A stretch of DNA of 64,000 bases. Origin: Lojkania enalia (Eukaryota; Ascomycota; Dothideomycetes; Pleosporales). Within the stretch, counting starts at the first letter, position 1, and each line of letters begins with the position of its first letter. Positions 47,360 to 60,540 of the stretch are shown here, in pieces. The notes beneath the pieces are model-generated. The model was given only the letters and a program-made list of their open reading frames with translations. It was not told the origin of the DNA and did no database searches. Both the position numbers and the translations under genes were made by a program. Where the stretch lies: NCBI GenBank assembly GCA_010094045.1, contig ML986589.1, forward strand, positions 503,974-567,973. Reading direction: 5' to 3'.

Positions 47360-50300
47360 TATTGGCTTTTGTTGTTGTGGCGATATACAAGAGCGATGCG
47401 ATATTATATGGGACGGTAGTATCAACGACGAAAGGAAAACGAACAAAAGAGAATTCTAAAAGGGTGTCTCAGGCGGAATTATGAATTTGCGACTCGCCTT
47501 GGGGTTGACGATGGAGACAAGAAGGGGACGGACGAATGAGAGGGGGAGAAGGCGAGGTGAGAGGTGGGAGGGTAGAGAAGGCTAACGGTGGTGGGTGCGA
47601 TCTATCTTATGAGGGCCCGACGAGGGGACGATAATGGGCCCGCTCGGGGTGGCCACAGGCTCGGCAAGGGTATCATGCACACTGCCCCATTTGGATGCAC
47701 TGCGCATCTAGCTTGTCTAAACCCGCATATATGGCGAAGATGCAGCTGCAGGACTAGGCGGATCCAAGCTGACCGACCGGCACGGCGACCGCGTTGCTCA
47801 CTGTTGAAGCGCGTGGATAGGCGGCCATCTATCTAGCGGAAAATTGCGATGCCCTCATGGCCGCAGAGGTCCATCTAGGCCTTGCAGGCGGAGATGAGGA
47901 CGACGAGAGAGGCGTCATGTCAGCTGTCGCTGTGGAAATGGCAGAAGCATTAAACGACGCTGCTGCATTTGATATTCACCATGGCAGCTGAAGGACGGGA
48001 CTCACGGTCGACCATGCATATAGACCAAGACGACCTGATCCGATGCGCTCGTAGGCACCCTGCGGCAGCAATCGATCGGGAGGACGCAGATACAGTACAT
48101 ACACGCCACATGCGAAGAGAGCCGTCGCTCTGCTACAGAGCATGCGCTTGCGGTTGGGTCTCGAGCACACTTAGGGTTTGCGACATCCCCCTAAGCGCAT
48201 AGGATTCCAGAAGCTTTCCTCGACGTCCAAGAGTAAGAGAGCGCCGCGGCGGCGTTGCTACCACGTTGGGAGTGCGCGGGTAAAGGGGAAGAGACGGGGT
48301 AGAGTGAGGCCTAGGGGTCCTGTCTTTCCCAGGACTACGACGGTGGGCAGTGGTGGGAAGCAGACATGGCCGTCTTGGAGGCTTGACAGGTTGTCGTTGC
48401 TTGAGGCTAAAAATGGGCGAGAAACAGTCAGCCCAATCAGCTGGGACAACCGGGATGTGAGCAGGGATCGCGACCGCATCGAAAAGCCTTTCACCCTCTC
48501 GCGCGGCCCCTCATGTGATCGCGACGGCCTTCCTCCCCGACCGACGCGGTCCAGTCCAGAAAGAAGATGACTCGGTTGCTGTCGTCGAGTAGCTCCGGCG
48601 CCTGCTGAAGCACCGCTTCTGATGTGCGACGCAAGCCTGCTTCATCGCCAACGATTACGACGTCGGCTCCTCCTCCACGCGGGCGACACCCCATTGTGGC
48701 TGCTGGGATGCGGGATGGTGGGATGTGGGATGATGATGGCATGGGGCGTCGAGGACGAATGTGGCGAAGTGGCTGTGCGCATGGCGGTGATGGCGGCGAT
48801 GGCGAGAGGTCCGATCGCTTCTCGGAGTCGCCTCTCCCGCTTCTCCCGACTTCGCAGCACCCGAGGAGCCTCCTACGCCATCCGGCAATCGGCCATTACT
48901 GTACAGTCTTCCTTCTCGTGTTGCATGGTCGCCTATCGTCCTAGGGCCTCGCGCGCCCCGTTGCATTGCTAGCAGGATGGCCTTTTTGCGAGTGCGAGCA
49001 GCAGTGGGCTGCGTACGAGTTGCGTGCGCATGGGCGTTTCAACCGCGCTCGCCCCCATACCCGCCGCCCCGACGACTGGGAGCGAGCACCCTCTACTGAG
49101 GCAGTTGAAGGCGATTGCGCAAGTCCTGACGACCCCGGATTAGCCTATCGGCATCCCATAGCAGCGGTGCTATCGATAGCACCCCATGACCGACATGTTT
49201 CAAAATCTGCAGAGGCGACGCCGAACCTGCAAGTCGGACTCGCGTCGACTGCGCCTCAATGCGGACGCAGAACGGCTTCTCGAGGACTCGACCTAGTCCA
49301 TCCCATCCGCCTGTGGCGCCAGCCGGCAGAAAGTAGTAGCCTTCTTTGGTTGTGCTTGACGTTACCACGGAGGCAGCTTTCCCCGCGAAAGACGTTCAGT
49401 AGTAGTCGATCCCGCCTAGCTCTAGCACAAGCATAAAGTTGAATCCTTGTCCACTATTCTTACTCTAGGCCGCTCAGCTTGACAGGGGTCTTGATCGAAA
49501 AGGGATTCTTGTTGTCTGCGTCCTATGCTCCTTGAGCCGACACCAAGCGGAGATTCGACTACCACTTGTGTTCATCTCGTGTAGGCCTAGCTTCGTCCTC
49601 GAGTGCATCGCCCAAAGTCACCACCATCGAGCCATGTACGTTCAATGCCAACGAATGTAGGTTCAGGTAAACTTTTCGTAGGTTGTTTCAGAACCTGTGG
49701 GCGAAAAGCATGGCCGCATGGCTTCTGCATGCAGCTCGACGTGTACCGCGATGACTCAGTCTTGCCGACAGCACCGCACGAAAAACAAGAGCATCGGCCG
49801 CCATCCTCTGGCGTCAAAGCACCTAGACTACAGAATTTCGTGTCTATATCTCGTTCCTTGATTTTGAGTTTCATGTTCCGCTCCCCAATTCCGTTTCTGA
49901 TTTTCGCTGCATGTCCATCTTAAACTCCTCCAATGTTGTTGTATTCCGGGTGCGCAACCACCGTATTGGACGACGCTTGAAGGAGCCGAGTCACGAGGAA
50001 ACTCTGGGCCGCCAAGCTCGTCAGCTTTGTCTCTCAATACTTCTATTACAGTCACAGGTACGCCACTTGATCTCCTCAAGAGGGCGATTGACGGCTCGCA
50101 AAATTCGCGCACATCTCGTGCCCTCGTACCCGTCCGTGATATATCTACCTTCACAATATATCCCATGCAGTAGCCGCTGCATTGACTTTCTGCGGGTCTT
50201 GTGAGATACTTTTCCGCGTCAGCTTTCGATCTTGAGGGTGCAGTTACCGACGGCCAAGCCGTACGGTATTGCCTGCCAAATAGTGATCAGGATCTGCTGA

Positions 50301-52274
50301 GTGCATGGCGGCCCAACCTACTTGCCAATGAATAACGAGACTATTGCGGAGAAAAAGCCAGATGAGATAATGAATAGCCGTCAAAGCAAGGTTTCTCAAA
50401 CTTTGGGTCTCTCGTTAAGCTTATTCCAATTCGCAGGCGCGACCAGAGTCCATACCGCCGCATGCTTCGGCACATCCACAAATTTACAGTCGTCCTGTCC
50501 AAAGATACTTGGTTGGCATCGATTCTTTTTTCATTTTGATCGGGCGAGATGCCCGTGACAAAATGTCGTATTATGCACCATGGCTCGAATTTCTGCTACC
50601 TGTCCCGCTTCAGAGGACTATGCAGATCAATCTCGATCAATTGATATCAGTTTGCGCTAGATCTCCCGGCTTGCGCTCCAACTAGTCTTCCTGCGTTTGT
50701 CCATTGCTATCGCCTTTCTTCGATCGGCGCATGATCACACTATGCATGCTGAATCTGTGGCGTCAGCTATTCCCGTGCTTAGGTCGTGTCGACCTACAGC
50801 TGGCAACTCCACAGCCCCCAATGAAACATCACTAGACCCTTTATTCAGTTCAAGCATTCAAACAGTAGTATCAGCCCATCCCCTTAGCAAGCTGAACCCA
50901 CACAAGTCGCATATGCAATTGTCTTACAACGAGACAAGAATCATCTCCTGATAAACCTGCATGATTATTTCCCCAAAGCAACTCGAAACATGTACCACGC
51001 TTACGACCTTATCCAAGTGTCCACACTCACCCTCTCTCCTCTCTTCCCACACCTACCCATTCCACTCAAACCCTCTATACTCCGTGCCCGGGACATACAA
51101 GCGAGCCTAACTGGAGCGCTCCAACCTGGCAACAAGACTCTACTTTCGCTCTCAGCAGCTCCACTAGACACATTAAAACCGCTTAACGCCAAGCATCCAT
51201 TTCCTTATTTTTCTTACGAACAATCAGTAACAGGGGACTACTGATATCTATCTATAACAATAATATAACTAGAAAGCAGCGCCCCGGAAAAAATAATCCG
51301 AATTTCCGAGCGCCATAAAGTATTGCAGTAGAATCGGCACGCCGCGCTAGGCATACATTCCCATAACATGCGATAGGAACATGAGAACAAAGTTCTACAT
51401 TACTAATCCTAATATTGAGCAAATCATGTGTGACCTGAGCAGCGGGTCATTTATACGTGTATCAAGCTTATGGCATAGATAATATCTATCTCGCCGCACT
51501 TCGTACAGCTTTGTCTGCTCTTCACACTAGATATCGAATATTGTCCCTGCTTCCATTCCCACCGCATCACCGTCCCTCTTATCTCGCCATATTTTCTCTC
51601 TCATCTCAGTCTCGTTCAAAGCCCCTCGAAACACGCGTCCGACATGCGCAGTGCCTGAGACATTCTCTCTTCCTATCTTGAGTAAGATAGGCGGGGACCC
51701 ATAACACAGTGACGTAGGACCAATCCGGTTGGAGGAGTTCTGTAAAAGGGTGACGAGGAAGGAGTGGAAAGTGATTCGTACGTTAATCGCTAGATTTGTT
51801 TTGGGAAGTCGGGCGGTGGGATAGACGTAGTACCAGCGAGGGTTTTGTATAGTGTTTCCTAATTATCTGGTCGGCGGTGTCTGGGGTTGCACACTGCGTA
51901 TACGTTGAATTGGAGAGTCGTGGTTCGAAATGAGAACTAGCTGCTGGTGTGAGCTGAAGTGTTTGGGATATCGAGAAGTGGACTGGATGTCTAGTCAGAT
52001 ATTTGAGGTGTCGTCTTGCCTGTGGTACTTAATGCCCCAGAAGGTAAGCTTTTCGCTACGGCCTCAACCGCGCCAACCTCGACTAGGCTAAGCTTGATGA
52101 AGTTTAAGAGTGAGAAGTGAATAGTAGGTATGCAACTGGGAATACAACATGGAGATAGTTGTCAGTTATTATCTTGGATGGATATTTCAGTAAATATACC
52201 CAGTACTCCATCTCTTAATACAAGCATTCTCTATCAATTAACGCCCGCTAACACCACAATTGTAGAATCACCCT
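47360..52274. other. 4.9-kb stretch without a recognisable gene
   Basis: Short frames only; GC-rich between about 47600 and 49400, more balanced later. A minus-strand frame at 48491-48742 contains a protein-like segment (ADVVIVGDEAGLRRTSE) but nothing around it extends the reading. No tRNA-like cloverleaf or rRNA was noticed. The right end is the 3' flank of the P450 gene. Confidence 0.45.
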
Positions 52275-54005
52275 TTACACAGGTGTCTGCCGCGGCCTAA
52301 ACCTAGTATAGAACTCTGATTGACGAACAAACCATGCATTATGAGTCTTCCACTCTCGATCCGGACGGTCTAACTCGATCTATACCTTATCAGCTCCCGA
52401 AACAACAAATACATTATGAAGATGTTTACCTCGAAGCGCCTCAAGAAACTAGGCACCAGTTTATAGACTTCCAGCAAGCTAACGTTCTTACCAATGCAGG
52501 TCCTGGCGCCCGCACCGAATTGGAACATTGTACCTCTCATCTCTTTCTGTTGCGCCGGGCTTGCTTCAATCCATCGCTCAGGCCTGAAATCATCGACATC
52601 CGCACCAAAAACTTCAGGGCGGCGATGCAAGACCCAAGCGTTGCATCCCACAATGGTTCCACCGGGAATGAAGTTCCCAAGGATATCCATACCTTGAGGT
52701 GGCACAATGCGCTCGAGAATGAGTCCAGCAGCAGGATGTAATCGGAAAGATTCCTGAATAACTGCATCCAAGTAGGGAAGCTTCTGCGATTCGGCCCAGG
52801 ATACTGTCTTGTTCGGGCGAGACTCGATCGTGCCATTTGCGACTGCATCATCCAGCTCTTCCATCAACTTATTGTACGCTCTAGGATGTTTAAGGAGATG
52901 ATAAAATACGCTAGAGAGCGAAATAGCGGTCGTCTCCGAGCCAGCAAAAACCATTGAAGTGCAAGATGCGAGGATCTGAGTATCTGTCATAAACTCTGGG
53001 TGGTCGTGCGCAGCTTGAGCGAACTTCGTTAGAAGGTCTACGCCGCGTGGATTCGCCTGCTTTTCTGGGACCCCGTAGGTCTTGATCTTTTGGATTTCGC
53101 CAGCGCGCTCGTTTGACCGAGTTAACGCGAAGCGCGTCACAGGAAATACGGTTTTGCTTAAGCCAATACGCTGGGCATAGAGACGCAATGGGTTCTTCTC
53201 GAGGAGAAGGTCAAGTACAGGCATTTGACCGATCTTAGGTCATGTTAGCAGCATTCCAATGGTAGCCGACAGGAAAACCCACCGGACCAGCATAGCTGAG
53301 GAATTTGTTCAGGAACCCGATGATTCCGTCTACATCCCGATGCCCCTCTACGAAGCCTAGACGTTTACTCCAGGTTAAATCTCCAATCACATCAAATGCG
53401 AAGTATTGTAACCATTGGCTGAAACTGCATGTCTTTCCGGACTCTGCGTACACTTTCTGGGTCTCGTTAAGGAAGACGTCGAGAGTAGAGCTTACGAGCG
53501 GCTCATAGTTCACTAGCGAACTCATGGCGAACGCATTATTAACGCATCGTCGGTATTTCGCATGATAGTCCTCATCCGTGGTGGAAAAGAGGGACTGCAG
53601 TCGACGGCCTTTAGCGACAGCATTTTGGACAGGGTAGAAGTCGGACTACACGGGCGTTAGTCTATGCTTCTTGAAAGCTCCAGTACAGCGTGAGCATACC
53701 TTTTTCATACCCTTATTTAAACCATAGATGATCTTAATCGCCTTAGGATCCGCAAATGAGAGGACGTTCGGGCCGAGCCGCACAATATCCCCATGCTTTC
53801 GATGAAGTCGTATGATCGTCCGCTCATGAGACCTCCCCCATACGTTGAAGAAGCGCCACCAATTTGTGTAGGCAGCTAACCGCGGGCCCGGATATTTGTA
53901 AAGGCCATTCCAATACTTGTTGTTCAGTAGGAACCCGATGACGAAAGATGCAACAACCAGGGGCCAGTAATGGACCAGCAACGGGATGACTTCGTTGAGG
54001 AGCAT
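52275..54005 (-). CDS. Cytochrome P450 monooxygenase
   Basis: Exons 54005-53700, 53645-53283, 53233-52430 and 52379-52275 encode 525 aa, a full-length microsomal P450. An N-terminal membrane anchor (VHYWPLVVASFVIGFLL) is followed by the Pro-rich hinge YKYPGPRLAAYTNWW. The I-helix oxygen-binding motif is AGSETT (about 320-325), the K-helix ExxR is ESFR (384-387), FRPERW is the PERF-like motif, and FGAGARTCIG binds haem through Cys469. The last exon adds the expected C-terminus (WKTHNAWFVRQSEFYTR). The sequence style resembles the pisatin-demethylase-like group of fungal P450s, but the substrate is unknown. No other biosynthetic gene lies within several kilobases, so cluster membership is not supported. 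All catalytic motifs are intact. Confidence 0.92.
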
Positions 54006-55022
54006 TGTGGCTAATATCCGCCGTGTTGAACCGCCAGAGATTAAGGAAAGAACACTTCAGGTTTTCATATCTGGGGCTAGTCGGGGCTTGTATAAGGGTG
54101 CAACAGCCGTACCGACAGGCCTCGTTTGCCGCCACGTTACTCAACGATCGTACGGAATCCGGCATAGCGAGCTAGATCATGGCGCTATGATGCGTATCGG
54201 CAGTTCGTGGTAGAGATCAAGCCCTCGCTGCGGAGATAATTTTCCCATGTAAAACGGGTGGCTCTGCGGTCGCCATCCCTGGCAATGAATTAGCAGGGCG
54301 GGGGTGGGGTTCGCCTTACTATCCCCCCCCAGCTCATGTTCATGACATTTATCTTTTTGAACACTTCGTTTTTCTCTTCTAGTCACTGCCAATTCTCGCT
54401 CAATACAATGGATATTCTCCTATTTCTTACACCTGCCGGCTGCATATTGAGGATCATTCCTGTGCTTACTCGATTTCTGAACTGCACCCCACAGATTCTG
54501 TGCGACCAAGGCCAACCACGCCTCGACTCGTGATTAGCATGGCGAACTGCCGACCACCGAGGTCATGTCACTATCTCAGCCCCTAGCTTTAGTACGAGCG
54601 ATAGTACGCAGCACAGAACAAAATGTACGGTCGGCAGTTGGCCCTGCTGATGGCTGCTTCAATTGCCGAGAACATGACCTGACTCAGCATTTGATTGGGA
54701 GCAGGGAGTCGCAACCGGATTCGGAGCGCATCCTGCTGTGCCACAACATGTGGCGGTAGCTGACTGTGCTACGTTTCACGTTGTAGGCGAGCAGGCCTAG
54801 TAATAGGTCGAGTAGCTTCAGCGTTCTAGGCAACCCCGGGCATCCCTATAATATGCCTTTTCTACCAAATCCACTGGACTCTCCCTGACCGCGTCTTCCT
54901 TCTCTTGTAGCTCAGACGTTGTTAACCTCGAATTGTGAGTGCAACCCTCTAATATATTTCAAGTACTGCCTAATCGTACCTTCCCACTCGTTCCAGCACC
55001 TCAAGAATCAAAACAAAAATTC
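54006..55022. promoter_or_regulatory. Divergent region between P450 and DUF7730 genes
   Basis: About 1 kb with short frames only. It must contain both promoters. A C8 run occurs near 54325. In the frame of the DUF7730 gene the reading stays open to 54939 but without an ATG before 55023. Confidence 0.5.
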
Positions 55023-56157
55023 ATGCCTTACCTTACCTACAACAAAACAGCGATGACGATGGAAGAATATACGTTTTCTCGCCAGGATCGAGACTTTCGT
55101 GGTAAGCAAATCTATTTTCGACCTTTGTTTTTACTTAACCTATTCACATCTCACATAATTGATATTTTCTCCAGATGCACGCCCTTCACCGCTCTCAGAG
55201 ACAAGGCCTCGACGCCTAACGCCATCGCTTGAAGCGAGTAATTCCCTTCGACTTCAATCCCAGTCTAGATTATTGACCCAGCTTCCTTCTGAGATCAGAC
55301 TCACGATCTGGGGGTATACTATCGGATACCAAAAAATCCACATAATATCAAAGTTTAGGAGGCTCGGTCATGCAATCTGTGACGCTCAGTATTGGCGCGA
55401 GAACCGCTCTGAACAACCCGGCCTACGAGCTTCCTCGTACATGTTCACATATGGCTCTCTACCCACGACAAAACAACTCGCTGATTGGAGCATATGCAAT
55501 CTGTTGAGGACCTGTCGTCAAATGTACCTCCTGATTTCCTCACTTGATCGCCTTCAACATACTGATTGGCACCATGTTAGTTACGTAGAAGCAACTCCAA
55601 TTCTCTATCAGACCAACACTTTCGTCTTCTGGGATCTCCGCGTAGTCCAGATCTTTAAGGATAGCATTTTGCCTTCGCGCTGGCAACGAATGCGCTCTAT
55701 GGAGATTTACGCATTCTTCTACCGCAACGAGGACATCCAGGGCGCTTGTGAAGCCCGCAGCCAACTTCAACTCACAGCATGGCCGATAGCATGTTCCGCT
55801 TTGGAGACTCTATCTTCACTTCGACGCCTACGGATCTTCATTGGTAATCCGTTTTATCTTGATTCGAAATACCTGATAGGAGGTCGCACCGGGTTGTACC
55901 GGGCCGTACTTAAGTTTCTGAAAGAATGTCGCAGTGTAAGAAAGAATTGCGCTTTGGAAATCTTCTTACCACTGAAGCGACGAGGAGTTGATCGCGAAGC
56001 CTCGCACTGGTCTCATTACGCCATGAAAGACAGGTATCTGGCTGCATTAGAGGCGGAGCTTAGGGACACAGGATTGGATTGCGGGGTATTCGTCGGCGAT
56101 AATCTATGCTCGGAAGAAGAGATTGGAATGAGAATGAAATTCCAGGGCTATAAGTAA
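55023..56157 (+). CDS. DUF7730-type fungal protein
   Basis: Exons 55023-55101 and 55175-56157 (73-nt phase-1 intron, GTAAGC..CTCCAG) encode 353 aa. The characteristic opening LLTQLPSEIRLTIWGYTIG is followed by KIHII, then NLLRTCRQMYL and EATPILYQTNTFVFWD, the layout typical of DUF7730 proteins (an F-box-like LPxEIR start and a CRxxYxEA...LY.xNTF signature). Function of the family is not established. The frame is intact in contrast to the related broken copy about 3 kb downstream. Confidence 0.8.
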
Positions 56158-56380
56158 CTCTACATAGCTCCACTATTTCTATATTTTAGCTTGTATAGTT
56201 TGTCGCGGAGCCTCAATTTGATTCTCATATTCTTCATAAAGTATAAACACCCGATTGTGATGATATGTAGTCCATCAAGAAGAATGAAATTCCACATCAA
56301 CAAAATGTTGATATTAGTGATGCTATTTACATCCAGCCACTCCAATTCCCATACCGTTGGAAAGCCGTGAGCCTACTATC

Positions 56381-57438
56381 CTAGAGCCCTCCAAGGCTAC
56401 ATCGCCTTTGAAAGGTCCGGCTCTTAGCTAGATATAATCCATTCCGCCGGCAGAGCGCGTTGCTCCGTATCTGTTTCACATCCGGAGGTTTGCCCACGGT
56501 GTGGTAATGCATAATGGAATTGTGGTCATATAGCGTATTGCCGGTATGAATAAGGAATCCATTCGCGGTACCAGGAAGGATCTAGTAGCCTTAACATCCA
56601 AGCATGTGGGCAGCTTTTTCGTTTACACGCAATTCCTTCTTTGTCATGCCCTTCTTTTTGAGTAATGCTATCTCCAACACTTGCTATAACCGGGCACATT
56701 CTCGCACGCATACCTGACATGCTTATCTTCTGCAATAGGCCAATCAGTTGCTTGAATACGTGGGTAGAGGATACAGTACATACGGCCTAATCGCTGATAT
56801 TCATGGGCTATTCCGAGGACATGGCTGAGTTCGTGAGCATGGACAGCCAGATCTAACAATTGATTCATTCGAATATTTAACAACCACGGCTCCGTGGCAT
56901 CAATTTCCCTGTAATCTATTAAGCTCTGTTTAGTAATGTCCATCGGACCCTCTTTCCTATCGTAATCCAAAATCATGGTCCGTATCGGTATCTGAGGGTT
57001 CCAGTTCAGAGGGTTGGGTTTTGTCTTCTCTGGGGATAAAGAAAAGCAACAGTCTTCCTTGTTCGCCCAGTGCTTCTTCAAACACGATGTCGTGGCCGGA
57101 GTTTTCGGATGCGGAACCTCCAAGACTCTGTTCCCAAATATCGACTGCAGGTCCTATATCCTAAGCCATGAAATTTCGCTCTTGTGGGCCAAAATAGCAG
57201 TAGCGAATGGTGACTTTGTTATCCGATCCGCGGGGCCACGGTTTGGGTGCGCCTTATCTACCGAAGATTTGGTTGTAACGATATTACCCAGGTCAGGTGA
57301 ATGACTAATAAGTTGGCGTAAATAGTTTTCGGTGTCATCGTGTGTTGAAATTTCAACATTACAGGGAATGGCTAGGCCGGCGGTAAGAGGGGCAAGAACC
57401 GTCGCGGCAATAACAGAGAAAACGATAGGGGACCGCAT
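56381..57438 (-). pseudogene. Broken astacin-type (M12A) secreted metalloprotease
   Basis: The start MRSPIVFSVIAATVLAPLTAG looks like a signal peptide. The zinc motif HELSHVLGIAHE (HExxHxxGxxHE, metzincin pattern) is intact near 56830, and a Met-turn-like SIMHY follows near 56500. Reading requires frame changes: near 57150 (stop after ISWLRI), again near 57060, and near 56685 (after ENVPGYSK). In the last frame stops TAA (56591-56593) and TAG (56582-56584) interrupt LGC-GY-ILPGTANGFLIHT. Both become Gln with one T-to-C reversal. Introns do not explain the breaks. No functional protease is expected. Confidence 0.75.
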
Positions 57439-58084
57439 GGTTGGTAGACTATAAACAAAAAGAAATGGTAACCGCTGTGGAGTTGAGAGGAATTGACCCA
57501 GGTACTTGTATGCCCCTGCGATCGAAAGGAAGTAGAATCTTCCCGTGCTGGTGATAACTTGCTTATGAAACCGACTCTTTCCGCTTTGACATTGTCTCAG
57601 CCAATTGACCACGGGATAGAAAGTGGGTAATGGGCCGCACCAACATTCTTGATTATCTCATTAGCGCTGATAGGCAGTATTGCTACTCTGTGTTTCTTAG
57701 TCTAATATACCTAGAAAAGTAAGATTAATATAACTCTAAATGAACGCCCTAGTAAGAATATTATAGCTTAAATATTAATTTATAAAAACTATAATAGTAG
57801 AAACTAATGATAAATCCATCCATAGATATTTAATATATATACCTGCTTTCGTATATTCACCTACTTTACAATAACATACATAGGACTCTTCTCTAATTTC
57901 ACGTAATAGTGCCGAGAAATTACATTATATAAAGCAGTTAGTACTATGTTATGTTGCTCAGATTGTGCCTTCAATGCCTATACTCTATTCACATCCACTT
58001 GTGCCCTACCCATCGCAAACGCAGAATTGTCCTTTCCTCACTTTTATGAAAAAATATAATAAAGGGGAACATTCGCATCTACAC
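57439..58084. other. AT-rich intergenic stretch
   Basis: Nothing gene-like is seen. The part 57700-57930 is strikingly AT-rich with TATATA and AATATT runs, resembling RIP-affected or otherwise eroded fungal sequence. Confidence 0.5.
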
Positions 58085-58810
58085 AATTCATTTCCGATCC
58101 CAATCAGCCTCGTTGCTATTGTTACGACTTCCTGCAGGCCCTAAGCTTGCTACTTGGGAGTATGTCTTCGGTGATCAATGTCTGCATTATCGGGGTGGAT
58201 GGGAATGACGCAAACAAATATAACCTCAGCCACCTTAACTTTCAACCTAGATTTTGGAAGCACGGCCGCCGCAAAACCGCCCTGATTAACTACGACCATG
58301 GAAAACGCCTGACATCCCAAGTCTATCTCACGCCGGAAATTTAATTTTTACATGTAAGCAGATGTGAGGGCGCGATTTCTACTCCTAATTCCTGGTTTAT
58401 AACGAGAATGCTTATTTACCCTTTTTAGATATTGCGAAGCTATCAAGATCCTCTATGAGAATACGGATTTCATCTTTAACTCTACATTGCTTATCCAGCA
58501 ACTTAAATCAAGAGTCCCACGCTTGTCATGGGAAAAAATCCGCTTAAATGCTATTGTTCTCATCAAGCGCGACCTTGACGAGGGGTCAAATCCAGCACTC
58601 TGACGCAAAGGCTGGCATAAAGCCCATTTAGCACTCGAAAGCCTTCCCAACCTCAAGGTTTCCCGGCTCGTTTTCTACGAACAGGATTTTATGGCAAACT
58701 ATGGAGCAGATGATCCATATTGCTGCCTTACTAGGGAATTGAAGGAGTATTCCAGCTGTTGCGACTCTCAGTTTTCTGCCAACAATCTCGAACTCTTTAT
58801 TCCGTTCTGA
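58085..58810 (+). pseudogene. Broken second DUF7730-type gene
   Basis: The relic reads RLPAGPKLATWEYVFGDQ near 58120-58180. It then shifts frame into IGVDGNDANKYNLSHLNFQP and shifts again before LIFTCKQ, which is spliced over an intron (GTGAGG..TTTTTAG, about 58353-58429) to YCEAIKILYENTDFIFNS. Later SWEKIRLNAIVLIKRDLDEG meets TGA at 58601-58603 and continues with RKGWHKAHLALESLP and LELFIPF, ending at 58810. The LPxxxxxxxWEYVxG start and CKQ-YCEAIKILYENT signature match the intact gene about 3 kb upstream. The TGA could derive from CGA. Confidence 0.65.
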
Positions 58811-59616
58811 GCGCCCCGTCTTTCGGACAATTTCCCGCCCAGAGTCTGAAAAGAGGTGGCCCATGGGAGAGGAAATCACATTGAGGAATATGTGCCAATG
58901 TCTGTTGGTAGAATTCTTCTTTAGAACATAAGTATTGACGGGCTCATTGAATTGGACGAAGGAGACGAGGAGAAACAAAGTGCATAACGAGTGCAAAGGG
59001 CGGTATGCATATGTCTTAAATAGACTCGAAGGACGGCTAGTTGCACCAAGGCCGGCGTCATAAGCAAGGTCTCTCAATGGAGAATTAGACCCATCTATAA
59101 AAGTACACATATATAACAAGTCTAACAAATGCAAACGCGAACTAGTATGATATACGTAACATGTTATGAGAACCTCTCACTTCGCAATCTCTTGCCGCCC
59201 AATATAACACCTACCAAGTCATCCCCCATAACTATCCTTCACTACCCTGCGCAATGACTCGAAGCTGTTGTGTGCACTCGCGGTAAACGCCCTTCGTCAG
59301 GGATCTACGATCGCTCTGCCAATCAAGGGTCGCTCATTATTACCCCGCTTGCCCTATCGGGGAGGTCCTTGCGAACGTCCTATCTCGCAATCAGGGTCCA
59401 AACGTTATTATCTTTGGCTCTACACTATGACGGTGAATCCCAAAGACGAATTCCTTATCACGTGGTGCAGGAGTCATACGTAGAGTCTAGGGCTCAGTAT
59501 TTAGTTGCCATTCAATTCAAAGCTTGTTTCTACGTCGATGATTTTGCACCAGAACCTTTTCAAGGCGTAAATTCAACTGAGCCTGTATTACTTAACTAAA
59601 TGATAAACCTATCACA
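58811..59616. other. Intergenic stretch, possible tail of the broken DUF7730 gene
   Basis: Fragments such as ERPVFRTISRPES continue in another frame just after the relic, so its 3' end may extend here. A 109-codon frame at 59270-59599 has no recognisable domain. The minus-strand frame 58628-59134 is antisense to the relic. Confidence 0.4.
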
Positions 59617-60540
59617 ATGTCTGGACAGGACTATCTAAAAACAACCGTCAACTCGGTGAAGCGGCTGGCGAATCGAGGTAGAGTATGCATACCATTCGTT
59701 TGACCACCGTGACTAAACCCACTCAGGGGCCTACGATTATGCAACCATTCATACAATTCTTAACACGGCCCCAGTCCTCCATGTCTCCTTCAATGACCCT
59801 GAACATCCGTTTCCAGTTGTTTTGCCTATGCTAGGCTGCACAGCTGACTGGTCAAATCCGAATGCTGATCCCAATTGCTCACCCCAGGATGTCTACATAC
59901 ATGGCTACGTATCATCTCGGCTATTCAAAAGCCCAGAGAAATTGGGTGATGAGGAGGGGCTACCGATCACAATCGCTGCTACGTACGTTGATACTCCTTT
60001 CCTTCTCCCTCTCAAATTAATTAAAATTGCAAGTGGAAGGAGGAAGAACCGGGGAAATACTGACTTCAAGGTAGACACATGGACGGCCTCGTCCTCTCCC
60101 TAACTCCCTTCCACAACTCCTGCAACTACCGCTCAGCAATATTCTACGGCCACGCAACCCTCGTCACAAACGAGGATGAGCGCCTCTTCGCCATGCACCG
60201 CATAACCGACAACATGCTCCCCGAACGCTGGAACAAATCCCGCGTGCCTCCCACAAAGGTAGAATTCCAATCAACTTCCATCTTGAAGGTGAAGGTCCAG
60301 TCAGCCAGTGCGAAGGTTAGGACTGGCGGTCCAAGCGAGGATCGCGCCGATTTGAAGAACGAGGGGCTAAGGCATAGTGTCTGGACTGGTGTGGTGCCTG
60401 TTTGGAGCCAGTGGGGTGAACCAATTCCGGGAAAGGAAAATGCGGTTGAAGAGGTGGAGGGGTATATCGAGGAGTGGAGGTTGGAGCAAAATCAAAAGGG
60501 GAAGTTGACTGCTTATGAGGCAATTGAGAAGGGCAAATGA
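59617..60540 (+). CDS. Flavin-nucleotide-binding split-barrel protein (PNPOx-like)
   Basis: Exons 59617-59677, 59727-59982 and 60075-60540 encode 260 aa. Intron 2 uses donor GTACGT and has a TACTGAC branch. The sequence has the pattern of the pyridoxamine-phosphate-oxidase-like (Pyridox_ox_2) family: an N-terminal YDYATIHTILNTAPVLHVSF strand pair, VLPMLGCTADW, DVYIHGYVSSRLFKS, a rebuilt ATHMDGLVLSLTPFHNS, CNYRSAIFYGHATLV and a long helical tail (NMLPERWNKSRVPP). Family members bind FMN or related cofactors; the fungal forms are functionally uncharacterised. The frame is intact although its neighbours are broken. Confidence 0.87.

Noticed and set aside
58628..59134. 168-codon minus-strand frame
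   Set aside because: Largely antisense to the DUF7730 relic, whose plus-strand reading carries the recognisable signature.
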